64,000 nt of DNA from an uncultured Kiritimatiellota bacterium (lineage in GTDB: Bacteria > Verrucomicrobiota > Kiritimatiellia > RFP12 > DVOR01): positions 62,001 through 126,000 of the forward strand of contig CALXMT010000001.1 in the NCBI GenBank assembly GCA_944389545.1, written 5' to 3'. The first letter of the stretch is position 1. Each line of letters starts with the position of its first letter. Positions 49,531 to 57,700 of this stretch are shown piece by piece. Position numbers and translations under genes: made by a program. The notes under the pieces are model-generated. The model searched no databases, was not told where the DNA came from, and was given only the letters and a program-made list of their open reading frames with translations.

Positions 49531-49948
49531 TCCAGGGGGCCCGGGGAAGTTTTGTAGACACAGAGAATCGCAGAGGAGAACAGAGGAACACAGAGAAAGA
49601 CTGCCAGCGTGAAGGAACCGCAGATTTAGCAGATTTTGAGCAGATTTATGGCGTGCTATCGCACGCAGGACGCATTAGGGAAGTTTGGGAGTTTAGAAGC
49701 TTGGAGGCTTGGTCTTCTTGGAGTCTCGCCCGTCGCCCCGCAGGGGCGCTCCGTTTTCCGTTTTCCGTTCTCCGTTCTCCGGGGCGGCATAAGCCGCCCC
49801 TTGTCCTATATGTCCTATCGCGAAGCCTGATGGCTTTCTTGCGAAAGTCACAGAAACGCAAGGGATGGGCACGGTAGTGAGGCGCGACGCGCCGAACGGT
49901 GAAGTGCCCAGGCCCTTGCGTTCCTTTTGTGTCTTCGTGGAAAACATA
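49531..49948. repeat. Composite repeat region between rnr and alaS
   Basis: This fills most of the 520-bp gap upstream of rnr. It starts with CCGGGGAAGTTTTG (49541 on). It holds the inverted counterpart of the repeat at 54436-54590 (the TTTAGAAGCTTGGAGGCTTGG and CGGGGCGGCATAAGCCG stretches) and the second copy of the 94-bp hairpin module (49852-49945). There is no coding frame with support. The promoter for rnr should lie at its left end but I could not fix it. Confidence 0.78.
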
Positions 49949-49980
49949 CAGGGCGGCCCGGCGAACCGGGACCGCCCCTG
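49949..49980 (-). terminator. Hairpin terminator after alaS
   Basis: A 13-bp stem with two bulges (GGGCGG-CCCGG / CCGGG-ACCGCCC, loop CGAA) stands 22 bp after the alaS stop; the minus-strand T-tract is short. Confidence 0.6.
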
Positions 49981-50002
49981 TACTCAATGTTCAAGCAACA
50001 GC

Positions 50003-51826
50003 TTACTTGCCGATGGCTTTGCGCTTCTCCAGCGCGGGCTCGCCGATGATGGCCTTGATACGGCGCACGCCGGCGGAGGAACTCTCTTCCTTCAGGATCT
50101 TGAAGGCCACGAGCTCGGAGGTGTTGTTGGCGTGCGGGCCGCCGCAGACCTCCTTGGAGAAGTCGCCCATCTTGTAGACCTTCACCTGCTCGCCGTACTT
50201 CGCGGTGAAGAGGGCGGTGGCGCCGGAAGCCTTGGCGTCCTCGATGGCCATCGTCTCGCAGGTGATGGGGAGGGCGCGCTTGATCTGCTCGTTCACCAGG
50301 TCTTCCACCTGCTCGAGCTGCTCCTTGGTCATCTTCTCGGGGTGGGAGAAGTCGAAGCGGAGGCGCTCGGCGGTGATGTTGGAGCCCTTCTGGTTCACGT
50401 GGTCGCCCAGGACAATCTTGAGGGCCTTGTGGAGCAGGTGCGTGGCGGTGTGCAGACGGGTGGTCTGCTCGGAGTGGTCGGCCAGACCGCCCTTGAAGAC
50501 GCCCTCGCCCTGCTTGGAGGCCTCTTTGTGCTTGGCCTCGGCCTTGGCGAAGCCGTCGACGTCGACGGTCATGCCGCGCTCGGCCGCGAGCTCCTGGGTG
50601 ATTTCCAGCGGGAAGCCGTAGGTGTCGTAGAGCTTGAAGGCGGTCTTGCCGGAGATCTGCGTCTGCCCATGCTGGGCCATGACGTCAGCGACCTTCTCGA
50701 ACTCGTGACGGCCCTGGGTGAGGGTCTTGGCGAAACGGTTCTCCTCGGCGGTGAGCTCGGCCACGATGGACTCGCGCTTCTCGAGCAGATCGGGATAGAA
50801 GCCTTTGTAGACGCCGATGACCAGGTCGGCCATCTCGGCGGTGAAGCCTGCGGGCAGGCCCAAGTCCATCCCGTAACGCACGGCGCGACGGATAAGGCGA
50901 CGCAGGACGTAGTTGGCGCCCACGTTGCCGGGCTTCACGCCGCCCTTGGGGTCGCCCAGGATGATGGTCGCCGTACGCATATGGTCGGCGATAATGCGCT
51001 CGGCGCGGATGCGCTTCTCCTCGGGCAACTCGTTCGTGGTCAGCGCACGGATGCGCTCCAGCAACGGCAGGAAGAGCTCGGACTCATAGACGTCGGTGTA
51101 GCCGTTGATCATGCAGATGGTGCGCTCGACGCCCATGCCGGTGTCGACGTTGTGCTGCTTGAGCGGCTCGTAAGTCCCCTCGGCCGTCTTGTTGTACTGC
51201 ATGAAGACATCGTTCCAGATCTCCATGTACTTGCCGCAATGGCACCCGGGGCCGCAGTCCGGGCTGCACGCGGGCTTGCCGGTGTCCAGGAACATTTCGG
51301 TGTCCGGGCCGCAGGGGCCGGTGACGCCCGCCGGGCCCCACCAGTTGTCCTCGCGCCCCTTGGGGAAGATGTGGCTCTCGGGGATGCCCTGCGCCTTCCA
51401 GCAGGCGATGGCCTCGTCGTCGCGCGGGATGCCCTCCTCGCCCTTGAAGACGGTCACGTAGAGGTCCTCAGGCTTCAGCCCCAGCTTGGTGGTGAGGAAC
51501 TCAAAGCTCCAGGCGATGGCCTCCTTCTTGAAGTAATCGCCCAGCGACCAGTTGCCGAGCATCTCGAAGAAGGTCAGGTGCGCGCTGTCGCCCACCGCGT
51601 CGATGTCGCCGGTGCGGACGCACTTCTGCACGTCGGTCAGGCGACGGCCGGCCGGATGGGGCTCGCCGAGCAGATAGGGCACCAACGGGTGCATGCCCGC
51701 CGTCGTGAACAACACGGTCGGGTCGTTCTCGGGGATGACCGAGGCCCCGGAAATAATCGTGTGCCCCTTGCTCTCGAAAAACTTCAGATACATCTCGCGC
51801 AACGCGTCGGCGGTCAGCTTAGCCAT
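50003..51826 (-). CDS. alaS: Alanine--tRNA ligase, short form without C-Ala domain
   Basis: AlaRS charges tRNA-Ala and edits mischarged Ser and Gly. The class II catalytic core begins LREMYLKFFESKGHTI, and motif 2 lies in TDVQKCVRTGDIDAVG. The editing domain has its zinc ligands in HTATHLLH and EVCGGPHA. A cysteine-rich loop (CSPDCGPGCHCG) occurs in the core. The chain ends soon after the editing domain at 607 residues, so the C-terminal oligomerisation and tRNA-elbow domain (in the 875-residue E. coli enzyme) is missing. The ATG at 51826 is supported by AAGGAG (51834-51839). Confidence 0.95.
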   Translation of the reverse strand: MAKLTADALREMYLKFFESKGHTIISGASVIPENDPTVLFTTAGMHPLVPYLLGEPHPAGRRLTDVQKCVRTGDIDAVGDSAHLTFFEMLGNWSLGDYFKKEAIAWSFEFLTTKLGLKPEDLYVTVFKGEEGIPRDDEAIACWKAQGIPESHIFPKGREDNWWGPAGVTGPCGPDTEMFLDTGKPACSPDCGPGCHCGKYMEIWNDVFMQYNKTAEGTYEPLKQHNVDTGMGVERTICMINGYTDVYESELFLPLLERIRALTTNELPEEKRIRAERIIADHMRTATIILGDPKGGVKPGNVGANYVLRRLIRRAVRYGMDLGLPAGFTAEMADLVIGVYKGFYPDLLEKRESIVAELTAEENRFAKTLTQGRHEFEKVADVMAQHGQTQISGKTAFKLYDTYGFPLEITQELAAERGMTVDVDGFAKAEAKHKEASKQGEGVFKGGLADHSEQTTRLHTATHLLHKALKIVLGDHVNQKGSNITAERLRFDFSHPEKMTKEQLEQVEDLVNEQIKRALPITCETMAIEDAKASGATALFTAKYGEQVKVYKMGDFSKEVCGGPHANNTSELVAFKILKEESSSAGVRRIKAIIGEPALEKRKAIGK

Positions 51827-51949
51827 TGTATGCTCCTTTAAGGAAGTCAAAATCGCGCGATAGTATAGCACATTCGCCCCCTCCCTGCCGCCCTCCAATT
51901 CCATAAAGCGTTTCAATAACACTTTGCGCACGCCCCTGCCCGGATGTGC

Positions 51950-51955
51950 TATTCT
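51950..51955 (+). promoter_or_regulatory. Putative -10 of the methyltransferase leader
   Basis: TGTGCTATTCT (extended -10, TATTCT at 51950-51955). A matching TGTGCTATACT stands on the minus strand (TATACT at 51862-51867) facing alaS, so the gap looks like a divergent promoter pair using the same box. Confidence 0.45.
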
Positions 51956-51964
51956 ATTGCCACG

Positions 51965-52138
51965 CCACGGGAGAGCCGTGGAATACTTTGCGCTTTGCGC
52001 TGACAAGTTGTTTACGACGAAACCTCGGAAATTTCGCAGTAACCAAGCAACGAGTCAAGCGAAGGCGCGCCGTTTTGGCGCGTCCTTCGTTTGCGTGCTT
52101 GGTTACGGGCATCCGAGGTCCCGGTCGTAAGCCGCAAC
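51965..52138 (+). promoter_or_regulatory. Long structured leader of the methyltransferase gene
   Basis: Two hairpins. The small one pairs 51965-51970 with 51976-51981 (CCACGG/CCGTGG). The large one is a rod of about 132 nt: 52007-52010 with 52135-52138, 52012-52018 with 52124-52130, 52022-52029 with 52112-52119, 52039-52049 with 52096-52106 (11 bp), 52056-52065 with 52084-52093, and 52066-52071 with 52077-52082 around a GTTTT loop. Its base ends exactly at the GGAGG ribosome site (52139-52143) of the methyltransferase. It could be an RNA leader that controls translation or a small structured RNA. Confidence 0.8.
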
Positions 52139-52153
52139 GGAGGACGCGTTTTT

Positions 52154-53116
52154 ATGGCCCGGAACACAGGACTGAATCAGGCGAACAAACAGAAGAAAGA
52201 TGAGTTCTACACGCAACTCTCGGACATCGAGAACGAGTTGCGGCACTACAAGTCGCACTTCAAAGGCAAGACGGTGCTCTGCAACTGCGATGACCCGCGA
52301 GTGTCCAACTTCTTCCACTACTTCGCGATGAACTTTGAAGCGTTCGGCCTTCATCGCCTCATCACCACCTGCTACAAGAACCAAGACGCGGATCTCTTTA
52401 GTAGGAACGACTGCGAACAGGCCATCTGGCTAGAGTATTGGGGCGACAAGAATGGCAACCGCGTCCCCGACCCTGAGGAGATTGGTATCAAACCGCTCAA
52501 AGGAGACGGTGACTTTCGCAGCCAGGAGTGTGTCGAGCTCCTCAAGCAAGCCGACATCGTCGTCACCAACCCTCCCTTCTCCCTCTTCAGAGAATACCTC
52601 GCCCAACTGATTGAATACGGTAAGAAGTTCCTCATTATCGGCCACCAAAACGCCATTACCTATAAAGAAGTCTTCCCACTTCTAAAGAACAACAAGCTGT
52701 GGCTAGGCTACGGCTTCAAAGGGAACGCGGGCTTCTTCATCTCCGAGTACGAGGACATCGCCACGGCCAGCACCCACAAAGAGGGAATGATTCGCGTATC
52801 CGGCGTAACGTGGTTCACTAACCTCGACATCCCCAAACGGCACGCCCCCCTCATCTTGTATAAGACATATTCGCCAGAGGCCTATCCGCAATACGACAAT
52901 TATCCTGCCATCAACGTAGAGAAGACCTCCGACATCCCACTGGATTACGATGGCATCATGGGTGTCCCGATTACCTTCCTGGACAAGTATTGCCCAGACC
53001 AATTCGAGATTGTCGGCTTGGACCGATACGTCCCCGACAACCCACACTACGGACATCGCTTTACGTTGCAAGGCAAAGAAACCTATGCTCGCATTCTGAT
53101 TCGCAGGAGGAAGTGA
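52154..53116 (+). CDS. EcoRI-family adenine-specific DNA methyltransferase
   Basis: A 320-residue protein of the EcoRI-methylase type. The early KKDEFYTQLSDIENEL segment, the AdoMet-binding region with TVLCNCDDPRVSNFF, and the catalytic motif VVTNPPFSLF (NPPF for N6-adenine methylation) are characteristic, as is the GVTWFTNLD segment. The ATG at 52154 follows GGAGG by ten bases. It is directly followed, one base after its stop, by a DUF262-HNH nuclease, so the pair looks like a restriction-modification or related defence unit. An EcoRI-type endonuclease gene is not present. Confidence 0.87.
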   Translation: MARNTGLNQANKQKKDEFYTQLSDIENELRHYKSHFKGKTVLCNCDDPRVSNFFHYFAMNFEAFGLHRLITTCYKNQDADLFSRNDCEQAIWLEYWGDKNGNRVPDPEEIGIKPLKGDGDFRSQECVELLKQADIVVTNPPFSLFREYLAQLIEYGKKFLIIGHQNAITYKEVFPLLKNNKLWLGYGFKGNAGFFISEYEDIATASTHKEGMIRVSGVTWFTNLDIPKRHAPLILYKTYSPEAYPQYDNYPAINVEKTSDIPLDYDGIMGVPITFLDKYCPDQFEIVGLDRYVPDNPHYGHRFTLQGKETYARILIRRRK

Positions 53117-53117
53117 G

Positions 53118-54200
53118 ATGGAAATCAAGTTGAGGCAGATCACCGTCAGGGAGCTGACGGAAGGGTACGAGAATGATGGCGAAAAGGGCGTGCGCGGGTA
53201 CGCAGGGAAACTCGACATCCGCCCACCCTACCAACGTGAGTTCGTCTACAGCGATGCGCAACGTGAGGCCGTGATCGACTCCGTGACGCAGGGTTACCCG
53301 CTGAACGTGATGTATTGGGCCGACCGCGAGGACGGGACGTTCGAGGTGATCGACGGCCAACAGCGCACCGTCAGTCTATGCCAATACGTCAATGGCGACT
53401 TCTCGCACAATATGCGCTTCTTCCACAACCTGACGGACGACGAACAAGCCGTCATCTTGGACTACCCGCTCATGGTCTACGTCTGCAAGGGGACAGACAG
53501 CGAGAAGCTGGCGTGGTTCCGCGTGATCAACATCGCCGGCGAGCGCCTCTACGAGCAGGAATTGCTCAATGCCGTCTACTGCGGCCCCTTCGTGACGGAT
53601 GCCAAGCGTTACTTCAGCAAGCGCGGGTGCGTGGCGCAGAAACTTGGCGCGGACTACCTTGAAGGAAAAGTGGAACGGCAGGATTACCTGGCGACGGCGC
53701 TGGCCTGGATTTCCAACGGCTGCGCAGAGGGTTACATGGCCACCCACCAGCACGACGCGAACGCCACCGCCCTGTGGCTGCGCTTCAATGCCGTCATCAC
53801 TTGGGTCAAGGCCACCTTCCCCACTTACCGCAAGGAAATGAAAAAAGTGGACTGGGGAAACCTTTACGCACGTTTCGGCGAACAAACGCTCGACGCCAAG
53901 GCTTTGGAGGCGAAAGTCGCCAGTTTGATGGCCGACAGCGACGTGCAGAAGAAAGTGGGCATTTATGCCTACGTCCTCGATGGCGATGAGCGGAATCTGA
54001 ACATCCGAACCTTCGACGACAACACCAAGCGCGAGGTCTACGAACGCCAGAAGGGGATCTGCGCCAAGTGCGGCAAGCACTTCGACATCAAGGCAATGGA
54101 AGCCGACCACATCACGCCGTGGTCGCAAGGCGGCCATACCGTCATCGACAACTGCCAGATGCTCTGCCGCGACTGCAACCGCCGCAAGAGCGACAAATGA
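53118..54200 (+). CDS. DUF262 (ParB-like) + HNH endonuclease
   Basis: The N-terminal DUF262 domain carries PPYQREFVYSDAQREAVIDS and the FEVIDGQQRTVSL motif (near residues 74-86), the nucleotide-sensing DGQQR signature. The C-terminus is a zinc HNH nuclease: CAKCGKHF, then EADHITPWSQGG, then CRDCNRRKS. DUF262-HNH proteins include the type IV restriction-like enzymes such as GmrSD and the BrxU group. A single 360-residue chain with both halves, coupled to an adenine methyltransferase, suggests a methylation-linked nuclease. AGGAGG precedes the ATG. Confidence 0.9.
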   Translation: MEIKLRQITVRELTEGYENDGEKGVRGYAGKLDIRPPYQREFVYSDAQREAVIDSVTQGYPLNVMYWADREDGTFEVIDGQQRTVSLCQYVNGDFSHNMRFFHNLTDDEQAVILDYPLMVYVCKGTDSEKLAWFRVINIAGERLYEQELLNAVYCGPFVTDAKRYFSKRGCVAQKLGADYLEGKVERQDYLATALAWISNGCAEGYMATHQHDANATALWLRFNAVITWVKATFPTYRKEMKKVDWGNLYARFGEQTLDAKALEAKVASLMADSDVQKKVGIYAYVLDGDERNLNIRTFDDNTKREVYERQKGICAKCGKHFDIKAMEADHITPWSQGGHTVIDNCQMLCRDCNRRKSDK

Positions 54201-54260
54201 CCGTAGATCGAAATGCTCGGCGGCAAGCCTTCACGTCAGGCCCCTACAAGGTCCTTTCTG

Positions 54261-54350
54261 AGACCCTATAGTGGTCGAGGGCGGACCACTATAGGGATCG
54301 ACCTCCGACCACTATAGGGTCTCACCTCGAACCCTTAAGGGTCTCGCGAA
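54261..54350. repeat. 23-bp palindromic tandem array 3 (4 units)
   Basis: Units begin near 54261, 54283, 54306 and 54328. The first is in inverted orientation (GACCCTATAGTGGTC), the others read GACCACTATAGGG-TC, and the last is decayed (AACCCTTAAGGGTC). Spacing is 22-23 bp. It lies 60 bp after the DUF262-HNH gene and about 30 bp before the MITE-like repeat at 54382, the same order as at 42462-42608. Confidence 0.88.
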
Positions 54351-54381
54351 GGGGGCTTTTAGGGTCGGTCAGGGAGCATCT

Positions 54382-54637
54382 TGTCCGGGGAAGTTTTCCA
54401 CGAAGACTCAAATGGAACGCAAGGGCCTGGGCACAAGGGACGGCTTATGCCGCCCCGGAGAACAGAAAACGGAAAACGGAACGCCGGGCGAGGCTCCAAG
54501 AAGACCAAGCCTCTAAACTTCCAAACTTCCCTGGTGCGTCCTGCGTGTACCAGCACGCCAAAATCTGCAACAATCTGTGGGTAGATTGCAAGCAAAACCG
54601 TACGATGTAATTCTACACTTTCCCGTTTCCCCGGACT
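54382..54637. repeat. MITE-like repeat before the toxin-like locus
   Basis: It starts TGTCCGGGG (54382-54390) and ends with CCCCGGACT (54629-54637), a near-perfect terminal inversion. Inside lie the inverse of modules at 49905-49925 (GGAACGCAAGGGCCTGGGCAC) and of 49640-49800. With array 3 it fills the 500-bp gap before the large secreted-protein gene. The putative promoter of that gene should lie at 54637-54700, where TTAGAATGATTTCG is A+T-rich, but no clear pair was settled on. Confidence 0.8.
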
Positions 54638-54702
54638 CGACTGGCACGCCTTGACGGAGCAATAAGAATGGGTTAGAATGATTTCGTATGTGAGATAAGA
54701 AC

Positions 54703-57700
54703 ATGTCCAGGGCTTTTAGCAACATTAAACGAACGCTTCTCGCGGCGGCAGGTGTCGTTGCGGGGATGGCTTTGGGCGCGGAGGGGCAACTGTCGATGGG
54801 GATGGCGGAGGCGTGGACCTAGGTGGAGGTGCCGGGGGTGGCGTGGTCGGCTTGGGAGACGCGGGTGGCGTCGGCGGCGGAAGGGTTGGCGGAGTCGGCG
54901 CGGTGGGTGCCGCCGATGCCGCGTGGCGCAGTGGCTTATTTGGGGCAGGGTGTCGAGGAATGGCCAACGGCGTTGGCGGCGTGCCTGGAGGTGGTGTCAC
55001 CTTCGGTGACGGTGGGCGGGGTGCCGGCCTGGGAGGTGCGCGTGACGGAGTGGGTGGGCGAGGATGGCGCTCGGCAGTGGGTGACGCATTGCGGCGGAGT
55101 GGCGTTGCATGCGCAGACGGTGCCGGCGGGGTTTGACCCAGAGGCGTGGTCGCTTGCCGTTTACACGGAGGATGGCACCTTGCCGGATTTTATCGCGGGG
55201 GACCCCACGCGGCGGGCGGAGTGGTTTGAGAATCGTGGTCGGGAGCGTTTGGGGTTTTCGTATACCTTTGTTGCGGCGGGACAGGTCGAGGCCTTTCAGG
55301 CGGCGTTGGACGCGGAGGAGGCTGCGCGATTGGAAGAGCTGGAGAAGGCCGCGCAGGAGGGGGAAGAGTTGCCGTGGGTCTTTGCGGTGCGGGAGATGAA
55401 GCCTACGGCAGGGACGATGGCGTTTGCGTTGTGCAACCCGGATGGGGCGGATGTGGATGTTCTGGGGAAGCCGGAGTTGACGGAGCCATGGGAGTATGTT
55501 GGGCGGGTGGAAACGGAGCGCCGCCGATGGGCGACCTTTGGGTTGCCGATGGGGCCGGACGGCAAGGAGCCGCTCTACTTCTGGAAGTTTTTGGATGCTA
55601 CGCGAGATTCCGATGGCGACGGCATCCCGGATGGGATGGAGGTGGCCTATTTCGAGACAAACCCGATGAAGGCGGACACGGCGGGGAGCATGATCGATGA
55701 TTGGCGCAAAATCTATCTCTATGGGATGGATGCGACAATCGCGGATGCGGATGGCGATGGCTTGCCGGATGGGTGGGAGGTCTTGAATGGGCTTGACCCC
55801 TATTCGGGGGAGGGGGCAAACGGCGCGGCGGGGGATTTGGATGGGGACGGCGTATCGAACGCGCTGGAGTTGGCCTATGGCACGAATCCCGGCGCTGCGG
55901 ATTCTGATGGGGATGGTCTGCAGGACCGCACGGAGATGGGCTGGGCGACGGTCTTCGCCAAGCGCGGACCGGCGGTGTTGGGTGGGGAACGGAGGGCTGT
56001 GGCGGACGGCGGAGAGATGGCGTTTCCCTTTGCGGTGCGGCTGGGCGGGCGGCGGTATGACCGTGTGCGCGTGTCGCAGGCGGGGAGGCTGACGTTGGAG
56101 GGGGAAGCTCCGCTCACGATACGGCTATGGGAAGGTCCCGTAATCTGGGAGGAGACTTGGTTGGCGGGCATCTTTGCCGAAATCGGCACGTGGCAGGAGA
56201 AACCGGCCATGGCACTCTCTTTTGAGAACTTCGGTTTGTCGGGGGAGGACTCTGGCACGTTGGGACGGGTGCAGGTGCTTTTTGTGGAGGGCGAGGGCGC
56301 CGTGGAGGTGCGTTACACGACGTTGCAGGGGAAGTTGGTGCAGGCGAAGGCCCGTGCGCGGCGTCCGGATGGACGGTTTGTGGAGATGCTGTCCGCCGAA
56401 GCCTCGATGGGCGATGCCGTACGCTTCGACTTTGGTTCCGGTTCCGACCCGATGGTGGCGGACACCGATGGTGATGGGATGGCCGATGGCGAGGAGGTCG
56501 CGGTGGGCCGTTCCGCGCCAGGTCCGGACGATGATTTCGATGGACTGCCGGACGTGTGGGAACGGTTGCATGGGCTTGACCCGCTTGTGGACGATGGTGC
56601 AAGTGACCCAGACGGCGATGGCTTGGACAGTCTGACGGAGTATCGTCTGGGAACGAACCCGACGGCGACGGACTCGGATGGCGATGGGTTGAACGACGCA
56701 GATGAGGTCGGTGACCGGGTGACGCGGCGGTCCGGGTTGCCACCGATGGATGTCTCGGGTGTGACGGAATGGGTGAGTTTCGCGGGGAAGAAGGAGGATG
56801 GATGGGTCTATCTGGACTTGCCCGCCGCCGTGACGATTGGCGGTGTGGCCTATCCTCGCGTGGCCTATCACGCGGATGGTCTGCTCGCCTTTGTGCCTGC
56901 CGGCGTGGCGGATTTGGACGAGCCCGGGGAGGCGCAGCCCTTGGCGGATGCGTTGTTGGATCCGCGCTTCCCCACCTTTGCACTCTACTGGGCGGATTTG
57001 GCGTTGGTGCCGGAGTATCTCTCCCAAGTGCGTGCGGGGGTATTGGGGGACCGGGTCGTTATTGAGTGCCTCAACCTGGCCAAGGAACGAAAAGTGCTCC
57101 TTTGGTCCACAATTGAACCTTCCTCCACCTTGGCACGTATTCAAGTGTCTGTGCCGAGAGAGGTTGGCGGCGGTATCGAGGTGCGTTATCCCACGCTTCA
57201 GGGCGAGTTTGACGCCTCGGACGCAATCATCGGCGCCCAGCCCGCCGGAGGTCGTGGCACGGAACTCTTCTCCGTGGGCAACAAGACGCCTCTCGCCGTC
57301 ATCGCCGGTGACGCGTTGACCTATCATTTCTCCCTTGGCACCGACCCCGCCCGTGCCGACACCGATGGCGACGGCCTCAACGACCGCGCCGAACTCGACG
57401 CCGGGCTGAATGCTTTCGAACCCGACACGGATGGCGACGGCATGAGCGATGGTTGGGAGCATCTTTATGGTTATGACCCCACCACTCAAAACAACGGAGA
57501 CTGGGATAGGGACGGGGATGGCCTGAAGGACAAAGACGAGGCCGCCTACGGCACGAACCCATACGACTCGGATTCGGATGGCGATGGTGTGAAGGACAAA
57601 GTGGAAATCGGGCAAAGCAGTGACCCCAGCGATGCCACGGATGGCGGCGTCGCAGAGAGTCGGGTGAAAGTTTCTCTTTATTTCGGCGACCACAGCGACA

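Noticed and set aside
52007-52138. Integron attC site
   Set aside because: The hairpin has the right length, but the RYYYAAC and GTTRRRY core boxes are not at its ends, no integrase is near, and its base sits on a ribosome site.
54820-54822. Genome-wide recoding of TAG
   Set aside because: The GH3 lipoprotein gene ends normally in TAG at 13148, and conserved proteins in the window show no internal TAG, so a local mutation or error is more likely.
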